The translations under genes were made by a program, and so were the position numbers. Source: Flavobacteriaceae bacterium UBA5544 (GTDB lineage: Bacteria; Bacteroidota; Bacteroidia; Flavobacteriales; Flavobacteriaceae). From it: 27,815 bases of DNA. Below, piece after piece: positions 1 through 7,065 of the stretch. Where the stretch lies: assembly GCA_002426755.1 (NCBI GenBank), contig DINI01000018.1:1-27815 (forward strand), written 5' to 3'. The notes beneath the pieces were generated by a model that did no database searches, was not told the origin of the DNA, and worked only from the letters and a program-made list of their open reading frames with translations. Position 1 is the stretch's first letter, and each line of letters opens with the position of its first letter.

Positions 1-42
1 AAGACGGCTTATGGAAGTGGCTATAAATTCATAGAAGATTAG
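1..42 (+). CDS. OmpR-family response regulator, C-terminal fragment
   Basis: The window opens inside a reading frame whose last 13 residues read KTAYGSGYKFIED before TAG at 40-42. The G-x-G-Y-x-F pattern is the final beta-hairpin of the winged-helix DNA-binding domain of OmpR/PhoB response regulators (usually R-G-x-G-Y-x-F). The stop lies 3 bases before the GTG of the histidine kinase, the standard order of a two-component operon. The receiver domain and most of the DNA-binding domain are outside the window. This protein is the obvious candidate to bind the 11-bp repeats found ahead of the next four transcription units. Confidence 0.8.
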   Translation, partial: KTAYGSGYKFIED

Positions 43-45
43 TAC

Positions 46-1314
46 GTGGAAAAGAAAACAAAACTCATACGAAAAACCTCTAAAACCTTTCTGTTGACCG
101 GTTTGGTTTTGGCAATATTGAGCAGTATAGCTTTATACTTTTATACAAAGAATCTGTTGCAAAAGGAGGTAGAGGAAGAGTTGTATTCAACTGAAGCACG
201 AGTAGAGGCTTCTTTAAACTTGAATAAACAAGTGTTTTCATTGCCACCAGTAGCAGAGATCAAGAAGGTTGAAGATTTAATGCCAACAGTCCTAAAGGAC
301 ACTGTCATCTACGACCCCTCACAGGATGAAATGGAGCTTTTTCGTGAGCTTTCTACTTATAAAAATATAAACGATGTATATTACCACATCACCGTTAGGA
401 CATTGGTGGTAGAATCAGAAGATATTTTATTGGCCATCGTTTTCTCAAACATAGCCATCTTTGTCATTGCCTTTATCTTTCTCTTCTATTTCAACACTGC
501 AAGGAACCTACAGCTATGGAAGCCATTTTTTGACAATCTAGAGCAGATGAAAACGTTTTCCCTTGCATCAGAGGAACCCATTGATTTGGCAGATAGCGAT
601 ATATTGGAATTCTCGGAGTTGAAAACCCAAATCTTACTTTTGACGAACAAAGTAAGGACAGATTACCAAAACTTGAAACAATTTACGGAAAATGTGTCGC
701 ACGAAATTCAAACGCCTCTTGCAATCATCCAAGCAAAAATCGACAATATCATCAATGAACACGCCATAAATGATAAACAGTTCGAACAGATTACTTCTAT
801 CCAACAAGATATTCAGCGGCTTAAACAGCTTAATAAAAGGATAACCACACTAACCAAAATCGACAATAATCAATTTGTCAATATTGAAGAGGTCAATATC
901 ACCAACCTTATCAATGAAAAGATTGAAGGTTTCAAGGAGTTGGAAATTAGGCATATTTTGCATACTTCCAATGCCCAATTAGTGACAATAATGGACCCGT
1001 TTCTTGCAGACATTCTGATAAACAATCTCATTTCCAATGCCATCAAATACACGAAGAACAACGAGAGCATTGAAATTGTAACCACATCAAACGTCCTTAC
1101 TGTGACAAATAGCGGAGAGCATCCGCTCGACAACCCACAAAAAATCTTCCTGCGCTTATATCGGGAAGGCAACAACGCACAATCATCAGGACTTGGTCTT
1201 GCCATTGTCAAAAAAATCTGTGAGTTTTATGGATTTACGCCAACCTATCGTTTTCAACCTTCCATAATCAATGGACAGGGTGCGCACATATTTCAGATAG
1301 ATTTTGACAAATAA
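46..1314 (+). CDS. Membrane sensor histidine kinase
   Basis: This is a 422-residue sensor kinase starting at GTG, 3 bases after the response regulator stop. Two membrane segments (about residues 14-34 and 127-148) enclose a small periplasmic sensor part of about 90 residues. It is followed by a HisKA domain with the phospho-acceptor His219 in VSHEIQTP. The HATPase domain has the N box around Asn331 (NNLISNAIKYTK) and the G2 box GLGLAIVKK from about residue 382. The G1 box reads NSG instead of the usual D-x-G, a variant I believe occurs in other Bacteroidota kinases of this type. It should autophosphorylate on His219 and pass the phosphate to the upstream regulator. The stimulus is not visible from sequence. 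Neighbouring lipid A modification and metal efflux genes suggest envelope stress, cationic peptides or metal ions, which is inference. Confidence 0.92.
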   Translation: MEKKTKLIRKTSKTFLLTGLVLAILSSIALYFYTKNLLQKEVEEELYSTEARVEASLNLNKQVFSLPPVAEIKKVEDLMPTVLKDTVIYDPSQDEMELFRELSTYKNINDVYYHITVRTLVVESEDILLAIVFSNIAIFVIAFIFLFYFNTARNLQLWKPFFDNLEQMKTFSLASEEPIDLADSDILEFSELKTQILLLTNKVRTDYQNLKQFTENVSHEIQTPLAIIQAKIDNIINEHAINDKQFEQITSIQQDIQRLKQLNKRITTLTKIDNNQFVNIEEVNITNLINEKIEGFKELEIRHILHTSNAQLVTIMDPFLADILINNLISNAIKYTKNNESIEIVTTSNVLTVTNSGEHPLDNPQKIFLRLYREGNNAQSSGLGLAIVKKICEFYGFTPTYRFQPSIINGQGAHIFQIDFDK

Positions 1315-1347
1315 CTTCTTTGCATTTTAACTCAATTGGGAGTTTTA

Positions 1348-1382
1348 CTTTAATTTCCCTTTAGATTTCATCCCTACTTTCG
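1348..1382 (+). promoter_or_regulatory. Promoter P1 with two 11-bp operator repeats
   Basis: Two abutting 11-bp units, CTTTAATTTCC (1348-1358) and CTTTAGATTTC (1359-1369), are followed after 5 bp by TACTTTCG (1375-1382), a one-mismatch version of the Bacteroidota -7 box TAnnTTTG. The ATG of the outer-membrane barrel gene is at 1404. The same arrangement recurs ahead of three further transcription units. No -33 TTG is needed if the regulator bound here recruits RNA polymerase. Confidence 0.7.
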
Positions 1383-1403
1383 TACTTTAAAAATTGAGAC
1401 CTA

Positions 1404-3824
1404 ATGATAAAGCAAACGCTTACAATACTTTTACTATTAACTTCAATCCTGGTAAATGCACAAGAAACAATTACCATTACGGGTCAAATCATAGACCAAG
1501 AAACTCAAGAAACCATACCTTTTGTGAGTGTATCTGTGAATGATGAAGCCACAAATGCCATAGTTACTGGAACAATAAGCGATGATAACGGTCGATTTGA
1601 AATCAAGGATTTAAAAACAGGAAAGTATATCGTTAATATTACCTATTTAGGTTATGAATCTGTACAGCGGAAAATTGCTTCTGGCGGACTCAATCCCATT
1701 TTCGATTTAGGAAAAATAGAACTAAAACCTTCTGCCGAAGCATTAGATGAAGTGACCATTGAAGCAAAACGGGCAACCGTGAATTCGGCACTTGATAAAA
1801 AATCATTTAGTCTCGATGATAATGTGGCGCAATCTGGCGGTTCTGTGGTGGATGCTATGAAAACAATGCCAGGTGTTGCTTTCGACCAAGAAGGAAAAGT
1901 GGTGTTGCGTGGTAGTGATAAAGTGGTTGTTTTAATAGATGGCAAACAATCGAGCCTTACAGGTTTTGGTAACCAAAAAGGATTAAGCAATATTCCTGCA
2001 TCTAATATTGAACGTATTGAAATCATCAACAATCCATCCGCAAAATACGATGCCAATGGTTTTGCTGGTATTGTAAATATCGTTTATAAAAAGGAAAAAC
2101 AAACAGGCTTAAATGGAGACGTGGGACTTTCTTTTGGATTGGGAGCATTATCTAAACGAAAAGAAGATACACCAACAGATTATGGTAGTTTTTCTGTAAA
2201 TCCCAAATTAATTCCAAGTTTGAATCTCAATTACAGAACGGATAAATTGAATTATTTTTTGCAATCGGAATTCATCATTCAAGAAGCGTTGCCAAATAAT
2301 GAATTTACCACAAGAAATTACGATGATGGTCGTAATATCATTTCGCAAGTTCCGGAAAACAGGAGACAGTTTCGTTCCATAATTACAGGGGGAGTAGATT
2401 GGGAATTGAGCGATAACGATGCCATCACACTTTCTGGAATGTTTGACAGAGAAAAACATATTGATACCTCGCAAGTTGCTTTTATCAATTTAGATACTAA
2501 CGTTCGTAACCGTCTATACACTTGGAAAGAAGAAGAAATTACCAGTTTTATAAATGTGGCTGCAAATTACAAACATAGTTTTCCGCAAGCGGGACATTCT
2601 TTGTCTGCAAACGTTCAATATACACGAGGGTTGGAAGATGAAAGCTATTTTTTAAATGATAGTTCTGCGGTTCGCATTGGTAGGGATATGACCAATATTA
2701 GAGCTATTGAACATACTACAAGCTTGTCAACAGATTATGCACGTGCATTGAGCAGTGGTAAAATTGAAGCTGGAGCAAAAGTTAGGTTCAGAAATTTGCC
2801 GGTGGACTATACGATTAATCGAGGAAACGAATCTATAATTTATCCCAATTTGGGCGATTTTTCAACATGGAAAGAAAACCTATACGCGTTCTACGGAAAC
2901 TATCTGTTGGAGAAAGAACGTTTTGATGTAGAAGCAGGTTTGCGTGCAGAACAAACCGATGTATCTTATGTACTGGACCCGCAAAATGCCTACTATCCAA
3001 GCAATGATAAATATGATTATTTTGAATTGTTTCCAAGTGTACGATTTACTTATAAATTGAATGATAAAAATAAATTATCTGTATTCTATAATCGAAGAAT
3101 AGATAGACCTGGCGAACCTGAATTGCGTATTTTTCCAAAGTATGACGACCCAGAATTATTAAAGGTAGGAAACCCGTATTTACGTCCGCAAACTACAAAT
3201 AGTTTTGAATTGGCGCATCGCTACAATTGGAGTTCTGGTTCGTTGTTTTCAGCAGTATATCATCGTGAAATTAACGATGCCTATTTGCGCATATTTAGTG
3301 TCGACAATAGCAACCCACAATATGATATTGTAAACAGAATATACTCTAATGTAGACAGTAGTACCAATTCAGGAATAGAAATTTTGTTTAGTCAGGATAT
3401 TAGCAGCTTTTGGAAGCTTACTGCAAGTGCAAACCTATATATCAACCATATAGATGCTTATCAAGGCACATTATTGTTCCCAACCCCCGAACGTACATTT
3501 AATATTGAAACTTCAAATGATGAGGCTGGAGACTTTAAAATTTCGAATAGCTTCAATTTGCCCAAGGAATTAGAGTTGCAGCTGACAGGTTTGTGGTACA
3601 GTCCTCGAAATATTCCACAAGGCCAAGAGCTCGCACGTTCTTCAATAGATTTAGGGCTGAAAAAATCTATTTGGGATAAAAAAGGAGAAATTACATTATC
3701 AGCCAGCGATTTATTCAACAACTTCGGGTTAAGGCAACGCATCAAAGGAGAAGGTTTCACAGCACTTTACGAAAACTATTACGAAACCCAAATTGTTAGG
3801 TTGGGGATGAAGTATAAGTTTTGA
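1404..3824 (+). CDS. TonB-receptor-like outer membrane beta-barrel protein
   Basis: This is an 806-residue outer-membrane protein. A signal peptide ends near NAQE (residues 19-22). A carboxypeptidase-regulatory-like beta-sandwich follows (about 24-112, with ITGQIIDQETQETIPFVSVSV). Next comes a TonB-type plug (about 140-225, with VVVLIDGKQSSLTGF, then NIERIEIINNPSAKYDA and GIVNIVYKK). The rest is a barrel that ends in the aromatic C-terminus GMKYKF typical of BAM substrates. This is the family annotated in Bacteroidota as outer membrane beta-barrel family protein (OMP_b-brl_3). No SusD partner and no clear TonB box are visible, so glycan uptake is unlikely. The substrate is unknown. Its promoter P1 carries the island operator, so it is probably an output of the adjacent two-component system. 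Confidence 0.88.
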   Translation: MIKQTLTILLLLTSILVNAQETITITGQIIDQETQETIPFVSVSVNDEATNAIVTGTISDDNGRFEIKDLKTGKYIVNITYLGYESVQRKIASGGLNPIFDLGKIELKPSAEALDEVTIEAKRATVNSALDKKSFSLDDNVAQSGGSVVDAMKTMPGVAFDQEGKVVLRGSDKVVVLIDGKQSSLTGFGNQKGLSNIPASNIERIEIINNPSAKYDANGFAGIVNIVYKKEKQTGLNGDVGLSFGLGALSKRKEDTPTDYGSFSVNPKLIPSLNLNYRTDKLNYFLQSEFIIQEALPNNEFTTRNYDDGRNIISQVPENRRQFRSIITGGVDWELSDNDAITLSGMFDREKHIDTSQVAFINLDTNVRNRLYTWKEEEITSFINVAANYKHSFPQAGHSLSANVQYTRGLEDESYFLNDSSAVRIGRDMTNIRAIEHTTSLSTDYARALSSGKIEAGAKVRFRNLPVDYTINRGNESIIYPNLGDFSTWKENLYAFYGNYLLEKERFDVEAGLRAEQTDVSYVLDPQNAYYPSNDKYDYFELFPSVRFTYKLNDKNKLSVFYNRRIDRPGEPELRIFPKYDDPELLKVGNPYLRPQTTNSFELAHRYNWSSGSLFSAVYHREINDAYLRIFSVDNSNPQYDIVNRIYSNVDSSTNSGIEILFSQDISSFWKLTASANLYINHIDAYQGTLLFPTPERTFNIETSNDEAGDFKISNSFNLPKELELQLTGLWYSPRNIPQGQELARSSIDLGLKKSIWDKKGEITLSASDLFNNFGLRQRIKGEGFTALYENYYETQIVRLGMKYKF

Positions 3825-3826
3825 GT

Positions 3827-3872
3827 CTTAAGATTCTCTTAAACAAATCTTTAGATTTCTATACTTCTTTTA
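3827..3872 (+). promoter_or_regulatory. Promoter P2 with three 11-bp operator repeats
   Basis: Three abutting units begin 3 bases after the preceding stop codon: CTTAAGATTCT (3827-3837), CTTAAACAAAT (3838-3848) and CTTTAGATTTC (3849-3859). At the conserved 16-bp offset from the start of the last unit lies TTCTTTTA (3865-3872), a poor match to TAnnTTTG, which would make this promoter dependent on an activator. The start codon of the first PepSY-like gene is at 3899. Confidence 0.68.
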
Positions 3873-3898
3873 CGTTATAATCATTAAAGTAATCTACA

Positions 3899-4378
3899 AT
3901 GAAAAAAATTACACTATTAACATTAACAGGCATACTGTTAAGTTTTATTGCCTGTGACAAAGACAATTCTGCACCTCAAAAAGTGAAAGATGCATTTGCT
4001 CAAAAATTCCCAAATGCAACAAATGTGGAATGGGAGAAGGAATCTGATGCCGAATGGGAAGCAGAATTTAAGATGAATGGCAAAGAGCATTCTTCAAACT
4101 TTATGGAAGACGGCACTTGGGTGGAAACCGAATATGAAGTATCTGAAGCTAATGTTCCCCAAGTGGTTCTCGAAGCACTTAAATCAAATTTTGAGGGTTA
4201 CGATATAGAAGAAATGGAATATTCTGAAACTGCCGATGGAAAAGTCTATGAATTCGTGATTGAAAAAGGCGACATTGAAATGGAAGTTACAATAGATACC
4301 AACGGCAACATTGTAAAAAAGGAGCAAAGTGAAGATGAAGATGGAGATAATGAAGATAGTGAAGTTGACAATGATTAA
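3899..4378 (+). CDS. PepSY-like domain lipoprotein (paralogue 1)
   Basis: This 159-residue secreted protein has a hydrophobic leader ending in FIAC, giving a probable lipidated Cys19. It is followed by K(+3) and D(+4), which resembles the lipoprotein surface-export signal described in Capnocytophaga. The mature part holds two PepSY-like units of the Bacteroidota PepSY_like family: V-K-x-A-F-x-x-K-F-P-x-A-x-x-V-x-W (about 28-44) with its EAEF and NFMEDGTW continuation, and a second unit from about residue 85 ending in DTNGNIVKKE. The last 17 residues are almost all Asp, Glu, Asn and Ser. Its own operator-bearing promoter lies upstream and a strong terminator downstream. The biochemical role of the family is unknown. 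A periplasmic or surface feedback partner of the kinase is one possibility, by inference only. Confidence 0.85.
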   Translation: MKKITLLTLTGILLSFIACDKDNSAPQKVKDAFAQKFPNATNVEWEKESDAEWEAEFKMNGKEHSSNFMEDGTWVETEYEVSEANVPQVVLEALKSNFEGYDIEEMEYSETADGKVYEFVIEKGDIEMEVTIDTNGNIVKKEQSEDEDGDNEDSEVDND

Positions 4379-4415
4379 TAGCAAATTGATTCCCTTATAA
4401 TTCACTATTTGATTT

Positions 4416-4447
4416 GGGCGTATCTTGTATGGGATACGCCCTTTTTT
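4416..4447 (+). terminator. Rho-independent terminator after PepSY-like gene 1
   Basis: A perfect 9-bp stem, GGGCGTATC (4416-4424) with GATACGCCC (4433-4441), encloses an 8-base loop and is followed by six T residues (4442-4447). It lies 38 bases after the stop codon and separates the two PepSY-like genes into independent transcripts. Confidence 0.9.
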
Positions 4448-4470
4448 AATATAATGTTAAATGAAACATT

Positions 4471-4516
4471 CTTTAGATTTCCTTAAAATAATCTTTAGAA
4501 TCTTGTGCTACATTTA
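4471..4516 (+). promoter_or_regulatory. Promoter P3 with three 11-bp operator repeats
   Basis: Three abutting units are seen: CTTTAGATTTC (4471-4481), CTTAAAATAAT (4482-4492) and CTTTAGAATCT (4493-4503). After 5 bp comes TACATTTA (4509-4516), one mismatch from TAnnTTTG. The strong-weak-strong order of units matches P2, including the near-identical degenerate middle unit. The ATG of the second PepSY-like gene is at 4546. Confidence 0.75.
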
Positions 4517-4545
4517 TACTATTAATAATTAAAAACTATATAAAA

Positions 4546-5007
4546 ATGAAGACATTAAAAATAATTTTGGGAGCATTTTTAGCTTGCACGATGTTTGCTT
4601 TTGCGTCAGGAGACCAAGTACCACAAAAGGTTAAGGATGCGTTTGTGAAGAAATTCCCTACAGCGAAAAAAGTGAAATGGGACAAGGAAAATGCTACCGA
4701 ATGGGAGGCAGAGTTTAAAATGAACAATACAGAATATTCAGCTAACTTTCTCGAAGACGGCACTTGGAAAGAAACAGAGCATGAAATTGACGAGAAAGAA
4801 ATTCCACAGAATGTTAAGTCTGCCTTAATGGGTGCATATGCTGGATATAAAATAAAGGAATCCGAAATATCGGAAACCAAAGACGGAATGCTCTATGAAT
4901 TTGAGATTAAAAAAGGAGAATCTGAAATGGAAGTTGCCATAGATGCAAATGGTAACATTGTAAAAAAGGAAGTCATGAAAGAAAATGACGAAGAACATAA
5001 TGATTAG
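4546..5007 (+). CDS. PepSY-like domain secreted protein (paralogue 2)
   Basis: This 153-residue protein is closely similar along its length to the preceding PepSY-like lipoprotein. Both share QKVKDAF-x-KFP, W-x-KE, EWEAEFKMN, FLEDGTW or its variant, and the DANGNIVKKE end. The leader (MKTLKII to FAFASG) has a Cys at residue 15 but looks like a signal peptidase I substrate cut after FAFAS, so the protein is probably soluble in the periplasm. The C-terminal tail is also charged (KENDEEHND) but shorter. It has its own promoter P3 and terminator. A tandem duplication with one lipidated and one soluble copy is the simplest history. Function is unknown. The shared operators say only that both respond to the same regulator. 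Confidence 0.85.
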   Translation: MKTLKIILGAFLACTMFAFASGDQVPQKVKDAFVKKFPTAKKVKWDKENATEWEAEFKMNNTEYSANFLEDGTWKETEHEIDEKEIPQNVKSALMGAYAGYKIKESEISETKDGMLYEFEIKKGESEMEVAIDANGNIVKKEVMKENDEEHND

Positions 5008-5037
5008 TTAAGTTTCATAGTTGATTGATTGAGTGCT

Positions 5038-5071
5038 AAAAGCCCACATCTATTTGGATGTGGGCTTTTTC
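5038..5071 (+). terminator. Rho-independent terminator after PepSY-like gene 2
   Basis: A perfect 10-bp stem, AGCCCACATC (5041-5050) with GATGTGGGCT (5057-5066), has a 6-base loop and a T tract to 5071. Upstream A residues (5038-5040) can extend the stem. It lies about 30 bases after the stop codon. Confidence 0.93.
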
Positions 5072-5120
5072 TATTCGCTATTTATTGATATTGGATTTGA
5101 TTTATACAGGCAAGTTCTGG

Positions 5121-5155
5121 CTTTAAATTTTCTTTAGATTTCCTATATACATTTG
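5121..5155 (+). promoter_or_regulatory. Promoter P4 with two 11-bp operator repeats
   Basis: CTTTAAATTTT (5121-5131) and CTTTAGATTTC (5132-5142) abut, followed after 5 bp by TACATTTG (5148-5155), a perfect TAnnTTTG -7 box. This is the cleanest of the four copies. The leader to the first PAP2 gene is long (start at 5232), leaving about 75 bases of untranslated RNA. Confidence 0.78.
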
Positions 5156-5231
5156 AATTGTAATAAATAATCCACGCTTATAGATTTATAGAAATACTTC
5201 ATTTTAATACTATTCTACACAAACTAAATCT

Positions 5232-5780
5232 ATGAGCAAACATCTATTTTTTTTACTAATTACGGTAATATTTCTATTCTTAAATTTCCAATTAGCATTT
5301 GCTCAAAAATCAGGTATTGAGACTGCTGGTGATATAGGTTTGGTTGCCGTTCCCGCCGCTGCGCTTTCTGTTACGCTATTCAAAGGAGACGGTCAGGGGA
5401 CTTGGCAGTTTACAAAGGGTTTTTTGCTCAATCAGACAGTAACTTATGGTCTAAAGATAGCACTCAACAAGCCGCGCCCTTTTAACAATGGCGATAATGC
5501 TTTTCCTTCTGGTCACACATCTACTACATTTCAAGGCGCTTCATTTATCCACAAACGCTACGGATTTAAATATAGCATTCCTGCGTATGCGGTTGCTGGG
5601 TTCACCGCTTTTAGCCGAATAGACGCGCAAAAGCACGATGGGTGGGATATTTTGGCAGGTGCGGTTATTGGCATTGGTAGCACGTTGCTCTTCATAACCG
5701 AATATCAGCAAGAGCATATGGAACTCACCTTTAACAATAGTGAAGGCGATTATTTGCTTGGTTTTAAATATAAATTTTAA
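5232..5780 (+). CDS. Small PAP2-family phosphatase (paralogue 1)
   Basis: This 182-residue protein has a signal peptide (cut after QLAFA, about residue 24) and all three PAP2 phosphatase motifs: K75-x6-RP, the PSGH box at 92-95, and SR at 128-129 with H135 and D139. It should hydrolyse phosphate monoesters or diphosphates, probably on a lipid. The lipid A 1- or 4'-phosphate and undecaprenyl diphosphate are the usual substrates of the family. It is shorter than typical six-helix PAP2 enzymes, and its last residues, LLGFKYKF, look like the final strand of an outer-membrane protein. It heads an operon with a 15-base gap to its paralogue. The downstream EptA homologue makes lipid A the favoured target, by inference. 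Confidence 0.88.
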   Translation: MSKHLFFLLITVIFLFLNFQLAFAQKSGIETAGDIGLVAVPAAALSVTLFKGDGQGTWQFTKGFLLNQTVTYGLKIALNKPRPFNNGDNAFPSGHTSTTFQGASFIHKRYGFKYSIPAYAVAGFTAFSRIDAQKHDGWDILAGAVIGIGSTLLFITEYQQEHMELTFNNSEGDYLLGFKYKF

Positions 5781-5795
5781 CAAATCCTAGTATCA

Positions 5796-6365
5796 ATGAA
5801 AATTGTCATTTGTCTTTTTATATCCATCATTCCACTCATTGTTTTCTCTCAAGAAATCGATACACCTTCAGAAATAAGAAGGGAAACAGCCTACGAAACA
5901 TTTGGGGATTATGCCCAACATGCACCAGCCCTAACTTCATTAATTGTGATTCTTGCAAAAAAAGATAAACAAGGATTTTGGCAATTCGCTAAATCTTATG
6001 GTACAACTTTAGGGTTAACATACGCCTTAAAATATGCAATAAACAAACCAAGACCTGACGGTGCAACGGACGGTCACGCATTTCCCTCTGGACATACAGC
6101 GGTAGCTTTTTCTGGTGCGTCCTTTTTACAAAGAAGATACGGTTGGGAATATGGGATACCTGCCTATGTGGTTGCCGGATTGGTTGCCTACACTAGGGTT
6201 GAAGGTATCAATGATAGACATGATGGTTGGGATATTCTCGGTGGTGTGGTTGTAGGAGTTGGAAGCACCTATTTATTTACCACATCTTATCAAAAAGAAC
6301 ATTATGAATTGACCTTCAAGAGCGGTGGAGGCGATTACCTAATTGGCCTTAAATATAAATTCTAA
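5796..6365 (+). CDS. Small PAP2-family phosphatase (paralogue 2)
   Basis: This 189-residue paralogue of the preceding gene has the same layout: a signal peptide (MKIVICLFIS to VFSQ), K79-x6-RP, PSGH at 97-100, and TR at 133-134 with H142 and D146. The R-to-H spacing is 7 residues instead of 5, from an insertion in the third motif. It shares HDGWDIL, a conserved Y-x-K/Q-EH segment and the C-terminal ELTF ... GDYLIGLKYKF end. ATG 5796 lies 15 bases after the upstream stop, and the next gene starts 1 base after this stop, so translation is probably coupled. The two copies may act on different lipid A phosphate positions, which is inference. Confidence 0.87.
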   Translation: MKIVICLFISIIPLIVFSQEIDTPSEIRRETAYETFGDYAQHAPALTSLIVILAKKDKQGFWQFAKSYGTTLGLTYALKYAINKPRPDGATDGHAFPSGHTAVAFSGASFLQRRYGWEYGIPAYVVAGLVAYTRVEGINDRHDGWDILGGVVVGVGSTYLFTTSYQKEHYELTFKSGGGDYLIGLKYKF

Positions 6366-6366
6366 A

Positions 6367-7002
6367 ATGAAAACAATTGAAATTGAAAACGAAAAAATTA
6401 TGAATGCTTTGAATATGAAAGATATCGAGAATTATTGCCTCGAAATTTTGAGAAAAAGTAGATGCAGAGCATTGCCATTTCACGGCATAAAACATACTGT
6501 AGAAGTTTTCGAAAATGTGTTATTAATAGGTGGTTATGAGAACATAAATGATGAGGAACAGGAAATCTTAAATATCGCAGCATTGTTCCATGATACAGGA
6601 ATGTCTGAAACATATATAGGTCATGAAATTATAAGTGCGAATTATGCCAAAACATATTTAAATGAACACAGCTATCCCAAGGAAAAAATAAAACGAGTCT
6701 TGAAGTGTGTTAAAGCCACAAAAATGCCACAAAACCCAGAAACTCTTCTCGAATGTGTCGTGTGTGATGCCGACTTATTCCATTTGGCCAGTACGAATTA
6801 CCTGTTCAAAAACGAACTGTTGAGAACCGAATGGGCAAATTATATGGATTTGGTATTCACTGATGGAGAATGGTATCAATTGAACTTGGAATTTCTTATC
6901 AACCATACCTATCATACAAATTTTGGTAAAACCATTCTCAAAAAAGGGAAACAGAGAAATATCTCGCTGATGGAACGGTTGAAAAAAGATGCTATGCTTT
7001 AA
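6367..7002 (+). CDS. HD-domain phosphohydrolase
   Basis: This 211-residue soluble protein has an HD-type metal-binding signature: H43 in FHGIKHT, H75-D76 in ALFHDTG, H86 in GHE, and D134 in VCDADLFHL. HD proteins of this kind hydrolyse phosphomonoesters, nucleotides or cyclic nucleotides; the substrate here cannot be named. The start is placed at ATG 6367, one base after the PAP2 stop, because an in-frame extension to 6343 would run into the PAP2 coding region from a weak codon. ATG 6400 is another possibility. No signal peptide or membrane segment is seen, so it acts in the cytoplasm, unlike its operon partners. Confidence 0.83.
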   Translation: MKTIEIENEKIMNALNMKDIENYCLEILRKSRCRALPFHGIKHTVEVFENVLLIGGYENINDEEQEILNIAALFHDTGMSETYIGHEIISANYAKTYLNEHSYPKEKIKRVLKCVKATKMPQNPETLLECVVCDADLFHLASTNYLFKNELLRTEWANYMDLVFTDGEWYQLNLEFLINHTYHTNFGKTILKKGKQRNISLMERLKKDAML

Positions 7003-7065
7003 ATCAGTTAGGAAGAATTATTTCAGACAATCGTCAATTTTCAAAATTTGAACTATGTATTTAAA

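Noticed and set aside
870..1211. Minus-strand frame opposite the histidine kinase
   Set aside because: It lies wholly under conserved HATPase coding sequence and shows no domain or promoter.
6343..6366. In-frame upstream extension of the HD-domain gene
   Set aside because: It would overlap the PAP2 coding region from a non-ATG codon. ATG 6367 one base after the PAP2 stop is the natural coupled start.
7048..7065. TTG start for the membrane PAP2 gene
   Set aside because: The six extra residues add nothing to the fold, and ATG 7066 gives a normal MKK-type start.
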